From: Edaphochlamys debaryana
Lineage: Eukaryota; Chlorophyta; Chlorophyceae; Chlamydomonadales
Direction: 5' to 3'
Assembly: GCA_016858145.1 (NCBI GenBank)
Contig: JAEHOE010000096.1
Coordinates: 372,001 to 436,000, forward strand
DNA: 64,000 nucleotides
Made by a program: the position numbers and the translations under genes. The notes beneath the pieces were generated by a model. The model was not told the DNA's origin. It saw only the letters and a list, made by a program, of their open reading frames with translations, and made no database searches. Of this stretch, positions 33,790-44,991 are shown piece after piece (position 1 is the stretch's first letter; each line of letters starts with the position of its first letter).

Positions 33790-36700
33790 CTAGATCTTGA
33801 ACGGCTGCCGGAAGTCACCCCCGCCCCCGCCGCCCCCCCTGCCCGGCCCCGGGCCCCCGCCTCCCCGCCGGTCCTCCTCGTCCCACTGCCTCCGGGGGTG
33901 GCTCCACTCGCTGCCGCGGCCTGGGGTGGGGTGGGTGGGGGTGGGGGGTGGGGGGTGGGCGTGGGGGGAGGAGTTTACAGGAGGTGGGTTCAGCGTGGTG
34001 CGGTGGACACGTCGCGGGGGGGGGGGGGGGTGCATGCCAGGCAATAAGGACGGCGCAAAAGGACCGGTGGCGGCCGTGAGGGCCTGGCCCTGGTCCGCAG
34101 GGGAGGGCGTACAGCCCTTGCCCTGGGGGCCCCCTGTCCCGGACCGAACCATAGCCCACTCGGGGTGCCCCACACCCCGCTAGGCACCCCCCTGACCCCA
34201 CGCGCCCGCTCACCCGGCGGTGTCCAGCCCGGCACGCCCCGCGCCGGCCCCCACTCGCGCCCCCCCGGGCCTCCCTCGTCCTCGTCCGCAGAGCTGCCGT
34301 AGCCGGGGCGCTGGGGGCCGTAGGGGCTGCGCGTCTGCCGCTCCACCTGGGGAGGGAGTGGGGGGGAGGCGGGAAGGGTGGGAGGTGGTGGGCGAAGGCT
34401 GCACTGTGATCCCCGCTGGTGCCTCTTTCTGTGCCCGCGTCCACCCACTTTTGCCCTTCCTCCCTCAGCCCCGCCAACCCGCCTGCTCGCCCCCCCCCCC
34501 ACCCCCACCTGGCGGAACCAGGTGTCCGACGTGGAGCTGCCCCAGGGGTCGGTGGAGCGGCCGCTCTGCCAGGAGCGCAGAGAGCCGGGGCCGCCCCTGG
34601 GGGACCGAGGGGTGGGGAGAGAGGGGAGGGGGGAGAACGAGGGTTGGGGGCATGTCGGGCGCATAGGGGAGCGGGGCGACCAGGGCCGCTGCTCTTGCCC
34701 GCATGCCTTGACCCGCCAGGCCTGCAGCCCGACAGCCACCTGAAAGGGTCCTTCTGCCAGCGCAGACCCGCACCCCCACCAACTCGCCCCCGACCCACAT
34801 GAACCCTCTGCCCCTCCCCCCCAACCAAGCACCCGCCAGGCGACGGGTTTGCTGGGCGGCCCTCATCGCCTGTAAGCTTTCAGTACCCGAACCCCTTCCC
34901 ACATGACCCCTCTCCCCCCCCCCGACCCACATGACCCGCTGCAGCTGCTCCAGGAACTCCTCGGGCGAGCGGGCGCCGGGGAAGCCCTCCTCCTCTTCCT
35001 CGTCCTCCGCGCCCCTCCTCCTCCTCCGCGCCCCCCCCTCCTCTCCCCCTGCCTCTCCCCCCGCCCCCTCCTCCTCGTCGTCGCTGCCATCGTCGAAGGG
35101 CCGCGCGGCGCTGCGGCGGCCGCCCCCCCGCTGCCCCACGTGCGACCAACGGAAGGGCGAGGGGCCGTCGTCGTCGTCGTCCTTTTGGGGGGGAGGTTGG
35201 GGGGGGGGAGGTCGGGAAGTGGGGGGCGGCAGGTGAGGTGCGGGGACGGTTTGGGGGTGCGGAGCTGGGCGGATTTGAGGTGCGACCTCGGCCCCTGCTG
35301 TGAGCAGCGCCCCCTCCTGGTCCCCCCTAACTCCCTCTCCCCCCGACCCACCACGTCCCTGAAGAAGTTCATGCGTCGGGGCCGGTGCGTGATGTCGTAC
35401 TGCCGCCGGGCCTGGGGGGGGGGGGATGTGCGGGAGGGGGGCGGGTAACGAGGGGCAGGGTCCTGCATGCAGCAAACCCCTCACCGCTGTACCTCGACTC
35501 CTTCCTCCCGGTCCGACTCGGCTTCCCCGCTGTCCCCCGCCAGCCCCCCCCCCCTCAACCCCCCACCCCCCTCACACACCACGCGTCCACCCACCCTGCA
35601 ATCTCCCTTGCCCCCCTCCTCACCCCCCCCCCTCACACACCACGCGTCCACCCACCCTGCAATCTCCCTTGCCCCCCTCCTCACCCCCCCCCCTCACACA
35701 CCACGCGTCCACCCACCCTGCAATCTCCCTTGCCCCCCTCCTCACCCCCCCCCCCTCACACACCACGCGTCCACCCACCCTGCAATCTCCCTTGCCCCCC
35801 TCCTCACCCCCCCCCCACACACCACGCGTCCACCCACCCTGCAATCTCCCTTGCCCCCCTCCTCACCCCCCCCCCCTCACACACCACGCGTCCACCCACC
35901 CTGCAATCTCCCTTGCCCCCCTCCTCACCCCCCCCTCACACACCACGCGTCCACCCACCCTGCAATCTCCCTTGCCCCCCTCCTCACCCCCCCCCCTCAC
36001 ACACCACGCGTCCACCCACCCTGCAATCTCCCTTGCCCCCCTCCTCACCCCCCCCCCCTCACACACCACGCGTCCACCCACCCTGCAATCTCCCTTGCCC
36101 CCCTCCTCACCCCCCCCCCCTCACACACCACGCGTCCACCCACCCTGCAATCTCCCTTGCCCCCCTCCTCACCCCCCCCCTCACACACCACGCGTCCACC
36201 CACCCTGCAATCTCCCTTGCCCCCCTCCTCACCCCCCCCCTCACACACCACGCGTCCACCCACCCTGCAATCTCCCTTGCCCCCCTCCTCACCCCCCCCC
36301 CCACCTCTGGGTCCGACAGCACCTCGTAGGCCCGGCTGAGCTGCACGAAGGACTCGTGGGCGTCGTCCTGGGGGGGGGGTGTGTGGAAGGGGTTTTGGAG
36401 GAGGGTGGAGGGGGGTGGAGGGAGGTTAGAGGGCGTTGGAGGGAGGTTGGACGGAAGTGGGGAGGGCATGAGCAGGCCATGGTGCAGGCGGCGCAGAGGC
36501 CGGGGGTAGTGCAAGGGGGATGGGCACTTGGGCAAAACGCCGTGCGTGTTGCGACACCTCATCTGCCCCTGCCCCCGAACAAACTCCTACCAGCCCCTCT
36601 TCCCCCCTGCCCCCGCCCCCTGCCCCCCCCCCTTGCCCCCCCCCCATCCCCCCCCCCACCTCCTTGTTGATGTCCGGGTGGAGCTCCTTGGCGCGGCGGC

Positions 36701-37614
36701 GGAAGGCGGCCTGGGGGGTGGAGAGCGACGGAGGAGGGTGAGGGAGGGAACTCAGGCGGGCTAGGGTAGGGGAGGTGCCGGCTGCTGGGCCCCCAATGCT
36801 GAACCCGAGTGGGTGGGGAGGGAGGAACGAGTTACAGCAGTTACTGGGACGCCCAGGCCGCCGTGGGGACAGCCCCTCGGCTCCAGCTGCTCCCGCCCTC
36901 GGCCAGCCAGCGACGAGCGAACCCCCCCTTTCTCACAAGGTCCCCATAGATCCTCGACGTTTTCCCTTTTACCCCCTTTCGCTCTCCATTACTCCGAAAA
37001 TCAGCCCCCCCCCCCCCCACCTTGATGTCCTCCTCCTCGCAGTCCGGGTCCAGCCCCAGCAGGGAGTAGTAGTCGGGGTCAGGGGAGGGGGAGGAACCTG
37101 AAAAGGAGGGCGGGGCAGGGTGGGGGGAGGCAACAGCAAGAAGAATGAGAAGGAGCCGGGGCGTGGCGCCGGGTGGGAGCCAGGCCAAGCGCCCCTCCCA
37201 CCCTCCCGCCCTTCATGCAGCCGGGGAGGGCCAGGCGGGTGCGTCCGCTGGGGCCCGTGTGCTCCCCTTCCCTCCCCTCCCCGCCTCACCCCGTCCGTAA
37301 GCGCGGACCCAGACCCGGCCCCGCCTGTTCCGAGGCGCCGGGCCGCTGCCCACAGCGCCGGGGAGGGGGATGGCAGCCCGCTCCCCACGCCAACGCGCTG
37401 CCACGATGGCCATCGCTTTGGGTCGCGGCCAGGCGGAGGAGACGCACGGCCTGCCGGAGAAGGCAGCGCAATGTCATCACCGCAGTGCTGGCGCCAACGC
37501 TCATGGTTGCGGCTCAGGAGCGAGGTGGTAATGGCCGAAAGCGAGTCGCGCTCACCCGGCGAGACGCCCGCTGCCCAGCCGCTCAGTCCTCAGCATGGCA
37601 CCACTGGCCGCCAT
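33790..37614 (-). CDS. J-domain (DnaJ-like) co-chaperone, probably organelle-targeted
   Basis: Ten exons close to 324 aa: 37614-37556, 37450-37389, 37097-37021, 36710-36660, 36367-36305, 35411-35352, 35181-34931, 34596-34509, 34346-34214, 33920-33790. The J-domain (about residues 49-112) has DYYSLLGL, helix II AAFRRRAKEL, the invariant HPD at 77-79 that stimulates Hsp70 ATPase, and FVQLSRAYEVLSDPEARRQYD. The first two exons encode MAASGAMLRTERLGSGRLAG...MAIVAARWR, an Arg/Ala/Ser-rich leader typical of algal chloroplast or mitochondrial targeting; they are inferred from phase and donor fit and are less certain than the rest. After the J-domain come a poly-Asp block, an Arg/Glu-rich acidic region and a Gly/Trp/Arg-rich tail ending FRQPFKI. 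No Cys-rich zinc finger is present, so this is a type III J-protein. Confidence 0.85.
35575..36302. repeat. Intronic minisatellite, 12 copies of about 60 bp
   Basis: The J-protein intron 35412-36304 is filled by twelve head-to-tail units, each with CACACACCACGCGTCCACCC, then CACCCTGCAATCTCCCTTGC, then a CCCCCTCCTCACC segment and a variable C run. Units differ almost only in the length of the C run. The period (59-62) makes all three frames open on one strand, giving spurious proline-rich frames. Confidence 0.95.
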
Positions 37615-37995
37615 GCTGTGGCGCACCAGCGGTCCGCTAGGGCGCTGCTAACGACTCTGGCGAAAGCAGGGCTTTTCCGTCAGCCCGCAAACTCCCACGT
37701 CAGTGGCAGCAATCAGTAGCCGTGGCGGTGGCCGGCCGGTATGGGTGGTGTAAGGCGCGAGGGGCTGTATAACCAAATGGACTCCGGCTTCGGAGCGCCA
37801 TCGCCCGCGCAACCGCGCCATCTCCTTCCGGCCACTAACGCTTGTAGAGTTATAGTCACACGCAATAACAAATAGAAGCCTAAAGTCCCGACCTGCCACA
37901 CGCCCGGGCCCAGTTTCTAGGAATGGCCATGACCAGCTGCACTTCGCCTGGAAGCTCAACATCCTAGCCGTCCACTGCAGCCGCAGCCGGGGGCG
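37615..37995. promoter_or_regulatory. Shared divergent promoter region
   Basis: Only 381 bases separate the inferred start of the J-protein gene (minus, 37614) and the start of the B3-like gene (plus, 37996). Any core promoters of both genes must lie here or in the first exons. GTATAACC at 37768-37775 is a weak TATA-like candidate. I see no other site. Confidence 0.4.
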
Positions 37996-40900
37996 ATGGC
38001 GGAGCGAGCGCCCGAGAAGCGGCCCCGCGAGGAGCGGCCGGCGCCGGGGGCGTCGCGGCACAAGAAGGCCAAGGGCGACGCCGCGGGGCCGGGCGACACG
38101 CAGGTGGGCCGGGGCTGGGGGTCAGGGCTGGGTGCCGCCTGTTGCCTTAAAGACATAAGGGGCCTCCGAGCAGGATACAAAGGTGCTCTAGCTACTAGGC
38201 GAGCTGCGCTTGAACTTCTCCACCCTCCCACCCTCCCTGCAGTTTGAGCCCCTCCGCAACCTGGACGTGCTGGCGGCGGCGGCCCTGGCCCAGGCCTCCC
38301 ACGACCCCCGGGACGCAGCGGCGCGGGCAGCCGCCGCCGCCGCCGCCAGCACCGCCGCCGCCACCGCCGCCGGGACAGGGGGGACAGCAGCGGGAGCAGC
38401 GTCCGCCGTCGTCGGGACGGCTGCGGGCGAGGCAGCCAGCGCTGGCGGCGGCGGCGGCAGCGGTGCAGCTCCGCTGGCGGCGGCCGGAGGCAGCGTCAGC
38501 GCCAGCCCCAGCGGCGGCTTCAGCCCCGGAAGCTCTGCCGCCGCCGCCACCACCGCTGCCGCCGCCGCCGCCGCCGCGGCTGCTGCGGCCACTTCTTCCT
38601 CTCCCACAGGCCGAGCCTTGCGAGGGCCAGCGGCGGGGGTTACCGCCCCGCCGTGGGGCTCTGGCGGAGGCGCGGGGCCGGGGCCGGGGCCCACTCGGGC
38701 CCAGCGGCTGGGCAGCTCCGGGGGCTGGGGGGGGCCGGGGGCGGGGCTGCCGTGGGGTCAGGCCGGCGGCGGCGGCGCGCTGGCGGCGGCCCCTGCGCTC
38801 CCGGGCTTGGTCCCCGTGTCGGGGGGCGGGGCCCTGCCGCACCCGGGCTTTCCCCCGGCGCTGCTGCTGCCGCTCGGCGGCAGCGGGGGCGGGGCAGGAG
38901 CGGGTGGGCAGCCCTCGCCGCCGTTCCCAGGCCCAGGCTCGGGCCCAGGCCAGGCCCAGGTCCATGCGTCATTCCATCCCGGCGAGCCCTCCCTAGCGGG
39001 CGAGCTGGGGCCCCTGCCCAGCCCTGTGGCCCCGGGGGAGGGGCTGGGGCTGGGGCTGGGGTACGGGTTCGGGCTGGGGTGCCGCACCGGGGGCGGGGGG
39101 TTGCACCCCTCCTGGGACCCCTGGGCGGGGGCGGAGGCGCTGGCGGCGGCCGCCACCCTCGCCGAGGCGCAGCTGGACTCGCCCCTGCACCTGCCCCTCC
39201 ACCTGCCCCACTCCCTGGCCCCACACGCCCACCACCCCGCCTCCCTGGTCACCACCGCAATGGCCCCCGCAGCCCTGCCCCCCCTGCCCCCGCCGCTGCT
39301 CAGCCCCCCCGGCTGTCCGCCGGGTGCAGCCGCGGACTTCCTCCACCCCCCCGCCCACGGCCCGGGCCCCGGCCTCGGGCCCGGCGTGGGCCTCTCGGCC
39401 CCCGGCCTCCTGGTCCCGGCCCCCTTTGCGTTTGGGCCCGTGGGGGGCCCGTTTGGGCCTGGAGTTGGGTTCGGGGGCCCGGGGGAGGGGGACGAGGGGC
39501 TGGGTGGGCTGGAGCTGTTGGGTGAGGTGGTGGGAGGTGTGGACGGGGGCGATCCCTGCCGCTCCCCCTCGCCCTCGCCCTCGCCCTCGCCCTCGCCGGA
39601 CCCCGGGTCCCCCCACGCAGCCTGGGCCTTTGGCGGGGCGGGGGCGGGGCTGCTCCCTGCGGCAGCGGAGGGGGCCGCGGGGGGGCAGGCGGCGGCGGGC
39701 GGGGGCTATGCGGGCTCAGCAGCCGCAGCCGGGGACCGCGGGGACGCAGCAGCGGAGGCGGCGGCAGGGGAAGGGGAGGAGGGAGGGGGCTGGGGAGGCG
39801 GCCGGAGGCGGAGCGAGCGGCGGCGCAAGGCCGTCAGCCTCTCGCCCCTGCCCCCGGGCTCCGACGAAGAGGATGTGGTGAGCGGCCCCGGGAAGGAAGG
39901 GGGGTCAGGGAGGGGGGCGGTGGTTCCTGCAGGAGGTGGAGCGGGAGTGAGGCGGGCGGTAGGCGCCAAGGGCCCCAACGGGCTGAGTTAGGCGGCTGAC
40001 GCATCTCTGGCCCGTGACTGCCGCCGAACCATCCCCGCTGATGTGTGCAGGAGGCGAGAGGTGGGCGAGGCGGGGAGACCTCCTCCGGCCCCGCCCCCGC
40101 CGCCGGCCTGCCTGCGCGCCGCGTGTACGAGGAGGGGCCGGGCACCAAGGTCTGTGGGGGCTGTGGAAGGGGGCGGGGCTCAGGGGCCAATGGCAGGGAC
40201 CCCTGCCTCTCCCCGGCTCTTGAGAGGACGGCCCGCCACACCCGTGTACAACACCTTAACTCATCCCCTTACCCCCCTCCCCCAGCCGCCATACCTTCCC
40301 TCTCCGATCTCCAAGCCGTCAAAGAACACCCCCCGTCCCCCCCTGTCAGGTCTGCTACCAGGAGGGCGTGCGCCTGGGCGATGGGCGCATCTACGTGCCG
40401 CTGCCCTTCGCCGCGCGGGCGCTGCCGGGGGCGGCCTTCCCGCTCAGCACCAGGGCTCAGGTGGGGGGGGGGGGCTCACGAGGGCGGGCGGATGGGACGG
40501 GAGGCGGTGTGTGTGCTTGAGCGCTTGAGCTTTCACCCTCCCACCGCCCCCCTGCCCCTGCCCCCCCCCCCGTCGGCAGGTGATCATGGATGGGGAGCCC
40601 CTGGGGGCACCCATACAGGTGCGGGTGTGGAGGGGGCGGAGGGGGGGTGGGGGGTGGGTAGCACCTTAGGAGAGGCCTGCAGCGTGGGGGACGCTGTTGG
40701 GCAGAACTCCGCGTCCCACAACAGGAGCGCCTCCTCCCCTCTCCACCCCAACCCTCCGCCCCCCTCCCACCCACCCCAGGTCCGCCTCTCCCGCAGCCGC
40801 AACTCCTCCCGGCGCCAGGGCCTGGGCAACCTGTGGCTCAGCGGCCACCAGCGCCTGATACGGGGGCACAAGGTGGGGGTTGAGTGTGTTGGGGGGGGGG

Positions 40901-43297
40901 AGGGAAATGAGGTTGGGGAAATGGGTTGGGGTCTACGCGGTGACCGCAGGCCGCACGTAAGCGACCGCTGCGACCACAATGCGCCCCGCCCCCAGGGACC
41001 GCAGGGCTTGCTGGGTACGGTATCCTTCTTGTCTGCGGGTTGAGGCAGTGGTGGTCAGCCCGCACCTCCCCACCCACCCACCCCCTCCCCACCCCGCCAG
41101 GGTGTGCGGCTGCTGTCCCTGGCTCTGCAGCCGGGGGCTGACCTCACCATACACCTCACCTGCGCCGGCATCTGGGGGGGGCAGGGGGCGGCGGGGGCGG
41201 GGGCGGGGGGGGCTCCGGCCAGTGCACCCGCGGTGCCCCCAGGGTTGCTCGTCCCGCCGGGGCCTGGGCCGGGACTGGGGCCGGGACTGGGACCCCATGG
41301 GGCTGGAGGCAGCAGCGGCGGCAGTGGCAGCGGCCCGGCGGCGGGGGCTGGGCCCAGTGCTGTGGCCCCGCCTTCGCCCTCGGCTGCACCCTCCTGGCTT
41401 GGGCCTGGGGTGGGGCCGGGCCTGGGCCTCGCCAGTCCTCATGCCCAGGCCCTTCCTCAGGCGCAGCCTGCGGGCCCGGTGGGGCCTGGGCCCTTGGATC
41501 CGGGACCGGGGTCCGGGGCCGCCGCAGCGACGGGGCCAGGGCCAGGTCCCCTGGGGCCCCAAGGCCCGGCCCAGGCCCCAGTGCATCTCCCCTGGGCCGT
41601 ACAGGCGCGTTTGGGGGGTGGGGGGGGGAGGGGGGGGCGGCGTGTGTGTGTGTGGAGACGCAGCCATGGGCGGGGCTCCGTCAGCGGCCCAAGTGGCGCT
41701 CGGGGCGAGAGCTGTGGACGCAGCGGTGGAACCGTGCAGGGGGCGAGGGGGGGGGGGGCAAGAGGACACCGCTGCTGGCCAAGCCCCGCTCGGTGTGCCC
41801 AGGGGGCGCTGCGCCCTTAGGTGCGGCCGCGCCCTCTCAGCCCCACCGCCCCCCTTGAATCCCTCCCCCCCTCCCCGTCCCACCGCAGACTGCGCTGGGC
41901 CACACGGCTGCGGTGCAGGCGGCCGCCCATGCCTCCACCGCCGCCCCCGCCGCCGCCCCCGCCGCTGCCCCCGCCGCCGCCCCTGCGCCCCCGCCCGCGT
42001 CCGGAGCTGCGCCCGCCCCCGCCAGCAGCCCCGGCCGCGTGGGGGCGCTGCCGGGTGAGACCGGAGCGGAGGGCCGGAGGATGACCTTTTACTGGCAGTC
42101 AAGATGGGATGGTCCCGGCCTATCGGGGCTACGGGGCCGTTTAACTGACTGCAGGCGGGAGCGTAGAGCCAGTGGGGGATTGGGGGGAGAAGCGTGTGGG
42201 GCGGACGGACTGTGGCCGCGGCCGCGGCCCGACCCGACCCAACCCGACCCTCTCCCTCCGCCCGGCCTCGCCCCCACCGCCACCCCCCAGGCGGCGCCTC
42301 CGCCTGCCCCCGGCTGTACGACGGCCGGGTGCACGTGCCCCTGTCCCTCATCACGTCACACTTTGCTGGGAGAGAGGTGGGCGCTGGAAGGGTTAGGGGG
42401 GCGGCAGGCGGGTCCACGTACGGGCAAGGTGTGGGGCAGGCCGCACTTTGCTCTTTGTTCGCCCCTGGCCTAAAACGCCCGCACCTCTGCCCCCTCACAC
42501 CCTGACCCCACCCCCCCTACACACACCCTTCTCACCTCCTCTCCTTGCACCTGCTGACCCCTCGCCCCCCACCCCTCCTCCACCCCACCCCCCAGTTCCC
42601 TCTGCCCATCCGCGTGCGGCTGCTGGTGAACCAGGAGCAGGTGGCGGAGGCGGCACAGGTGGGGGGGAAGGGCGGGGAAAGGGGGGAGCCGGTGGGCCCC
42701 AGGGCGGGGAACCCCCGAGCCGGACAGCTCGCCGGACGCAGTCGCCGTCTCGGATCTGCTCGGCCCCGCGCGCACCAGCAGCCGCGCAGCTCGGCACTGC
42801 CCTGCCCACCCACCCCATCCCGCCCGCCCCCACACTGCCGCACTCCCACGCTCCACCCACAACCCGCCTCCCCCTCACCCCCCTCCCCCTCCCCCTCAGG
42901 CCCGCATCGTGCAGTACCGCAAGCACCGCCGCCCCGACGCCTTCAACTACTGGATCACGGGGCTGCAGCGGGCGCTGGCACGGTGTGTGGGGGGGGGGCG
43001 GCAATAGGGGGTGCGAGGGATGGGGTGGCAGGGGGGAGGGGACTGGATCGCGGGGCTGGACCTGATGAGGGCGGAGACCAGGGGGCTATAGCGGAGGGCG
43101 TGGCGCAGGATCAGCGAGGATGCTCAGCCTGCACCACCCTACACCGCACCCCCACTCCCTCCCCCCCTGCCCCCCACCCCAACCCCTCCAGGTACAGCGA
43201 CGTGCGCCAGGCGGGTGTGGCGGTGGAGGCGGCGCAGGCGCAGGGGCAGGGGCCGGCGGCGGTGCGGGTGTGCCTCCTGGCGGCGGGGGCGGCATGA
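37996..43297 (+). CDS. Large low-complexity protein with two B3-like domains
   Basis: Exons: 37996-38103, 38243-39877, 40051-40149, 40350-40460, 40580-40618, 40780-40872, 41101-41617, then an unsettled junction, 41889-42054, 42291-42376, 42596-42658, 42900-42982, 43192-43297; above 1000 aa. The N-terminus is basic and nuclear-signal-like (EKRPREER, RHKKAKG). A 545-residue exon is almost all Ala/Gly/Pro and ends with a basic patch (RRRSERRRKA) and SPLPPGSDEED. Two C-terminal segments resemble each other and the plant B3 DNA-binding fold. The first has LGDGRIYVPLPFAARAL, QVRLSRSR, LWLSGHQRLIR and LTIHL. The second has LYDGRVHVPLSLITSHF, QARIVQYRK, YWITGLQRALAR and VRVCLL. A second Gly/Pro-rich linker separates them. 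A transcription-factor role is inference; a microexon at about 41666-41780 (MGGAPSAAQVALGARAVDAA) may be included. Confidence 0.7.
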
Positions 43298-44717
43298 GGG
43301 GGGGGGGCGGGGATGGCCTGACTGTAGGGGAGGTGGAGGGGAGGGGCCGCTGGGCAGCCAGCAGGCAGGCTCGAAAAGGGGCGGGCGAGCAGAGGGGGCA
43401 GGCAGGAGCACGCACGGTGCCATGTCGGCCGCACTGAATGAACGAAAGAGCAGGCAGGGGGGTAGGCAGCACTGTGTCCCGTCAACGGCACGATTGTATG
43501 GTGCATGATTTGCGAATGGGCATACCTTATTCTTTCTATGACGTTCTCAGCTCGGGGTGGCAAGCCTCGCTCGGTCGCTGCAATAAATGAATGCGGGGAC
43601 GTGCGGCAGGCGAAGGCGGCGACTGGGGAGAGTGAGCGGGTGGGGGATGCCGGCGCTAGAAAGCTACAGCGCAAGGCTACTGTTGTGGCGGTCCGCTGGC
43701 GGCTGCCCCCCCCCCCCAGGGACAGACAGCTGTGGGCCGTGGTCCGGATCCCGTGAGCCCGTGACGACCCTGGCGGTCGCCCGCGGGTGCCAGACGGTGT
43801 CAGTGGTTCCTGCGAGTGAAACCTGTCTCTCCCTGCCTTGCGGCGTCAGTGCTACTGTCTAGTAGCCGGCCTTCTGTGCGAGAAGCCAGCGGCGCTGCCA
43901 CAGTACTGCCACGGCGCCTCGTCAGCGGGCCATGAGCGCTCTGCACGCACAGTCAGCCCCGGACATCAGCCGGCGCCCGTCCCTGTATGTGCGGCACTCC
44001 GCGGCGTTTGTGAGCAGCCGCGCCCCCGCCGCACTGCCGCCGCCTCACGGCCGTCACAGCGCTGCTCCAGGCAGGCCCCCACCAGCAGCCCCAGGCCACG
44101 GCCGGCGCAGGGGTCCATCAGGTCTCACAGGTGCGACATGCGAGCTGGTCCCGGGGTCGGGCGAGGTCGGGGTCCCTGGTGGGCCCCAACCCTGGCCCTT
44201 GCGGCGCCTCCTGCGGAAGGAGGGGTGCGCGTACGGCAGGTGGCACGAGGGCCGCGGGGGACTGGCCGCTCGAGGGGTGCGCGTGGGCAGGGTGGAGGTG
44301 CGTGGCTCCCAGCAGCCCAACAGCGCTGAGGCGGGGGCTGGGCGCTGGACCTGCTGGAGCGGGGGCCCTCGCAAGGCCTCTTGCCTCCAGCGGGCGGGGC
44401 GTTGGTGGCTGCGGCGCTGAGGGAGGGGCGAGCGTGGGCACCGAGTGGAGATCTCCACGCCGGGTTCGCACTGGAGCAGGTCACATGGGGCTGGCTTTGG
44501 TTGGCAGCAGGCGCCGCATGGGACTGAGCAGCGGGGGGTGGGGTGCTGGGGGCCTTGTGACAACGGTGAGCTGGGATGGAGCGGCACCACGGAATTGCGG
44601 AGGGAGGAGGGAGGCTGCAGAGACGCCTGAGAGGGGCCCTGGTGGTGGGGACCGATATGCAGCTCCTGTCGGTAGGGTGTCCGTTTACTCGGCACCGCGT
44701 GCAGGCTGGAGAGGGTG

Positions 44718-44768
44718 GACGTGCGACGGGGGCAGACGTGCGACGGGGGCAGACGGGCGACGGGGGCA
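44718..44768 (+). repeat. Tandem repeat, three 17-bp units
   Basis: The unit GACGTGCGACGGGGGCA occurs twice exactly and a third time with one change (GACGGGCGACGGGGGCA). Confidence 0.85.
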
Positions 44769-44926
44769 GCGCGTTCGCAACGTCATCGCAGCGTGGGGTG
44801 GTGGCACGTATTGGCCGGCAGTGCCCCTTCCGCTCCAGCAGCCCAGGCCCCTCGACCCCGCCCAGGCCGGCCCCCAAGCGCCCAGACCCCCAGGTTGGCA
44901 GGGGTCGCCCGCTCACCAGCTACGTC

Positions 44927-44991
44927 CCTTTGGCCCACGGCCCGTATGGGAGTTCACGGCTGATGCCCTTGTCCGTGTAACAACAACAACG
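44927..44991 (+). mobile_element. Retroposon-like 3' end, copy 3
   Basis: This plus-strand copy starts CCCTTTGGCCCACGGCCCGT and ends GTCCGTGTAA followed by (CAA)4. It differs from the inverted copy at 3219-3293 by only a few bases across the core, and both end in CAA tails of different length. No upstream homology is visible, in keeping with 5' truncation. Confidence 0.5.

Noticed and set aside
35575..36302. CRISPR-like regular array
   Set aside because: The whole 60-bp unit is repeated without unique spacers, and the context is a eukaryotic intron.
35385..36670. Long proline/histidine-rich open frames (up to 414 codons) on the plus strand
   Set aside because: They are translations of the 60-bp minisatellite in all three frames; the array lies in an intron of the minus-strand J-protein gene and has no stop codon by composition.
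37021..37188. Signal peptide RLLLILLAVAS directly before the J-domain
   Set aside because: The frame begins with TTG, not ATG, and the hydrophobic stretch is the pyrimidine tract of the acceptor ending CCTTTTCAG just before 37097.
40996..41014. Microexon GPQGLLG between B3-like exons
   Set aside because: Including it breaks the phase into the next exon (GVRLLSLAL).
40933..42498. 521-codon minus-strand open frame
   Set aside because: It is the GC-rich shadow of the B3-like gene exons on the plus strand and contains no domain.
43960..44916. Possible minus-strand gene with LMDPCAGRGLGLLVGACLEQ
   Set aside because: One segment looks coding, but no start, no second certain exon and no domain could be found, and the region contains tandem repeats.
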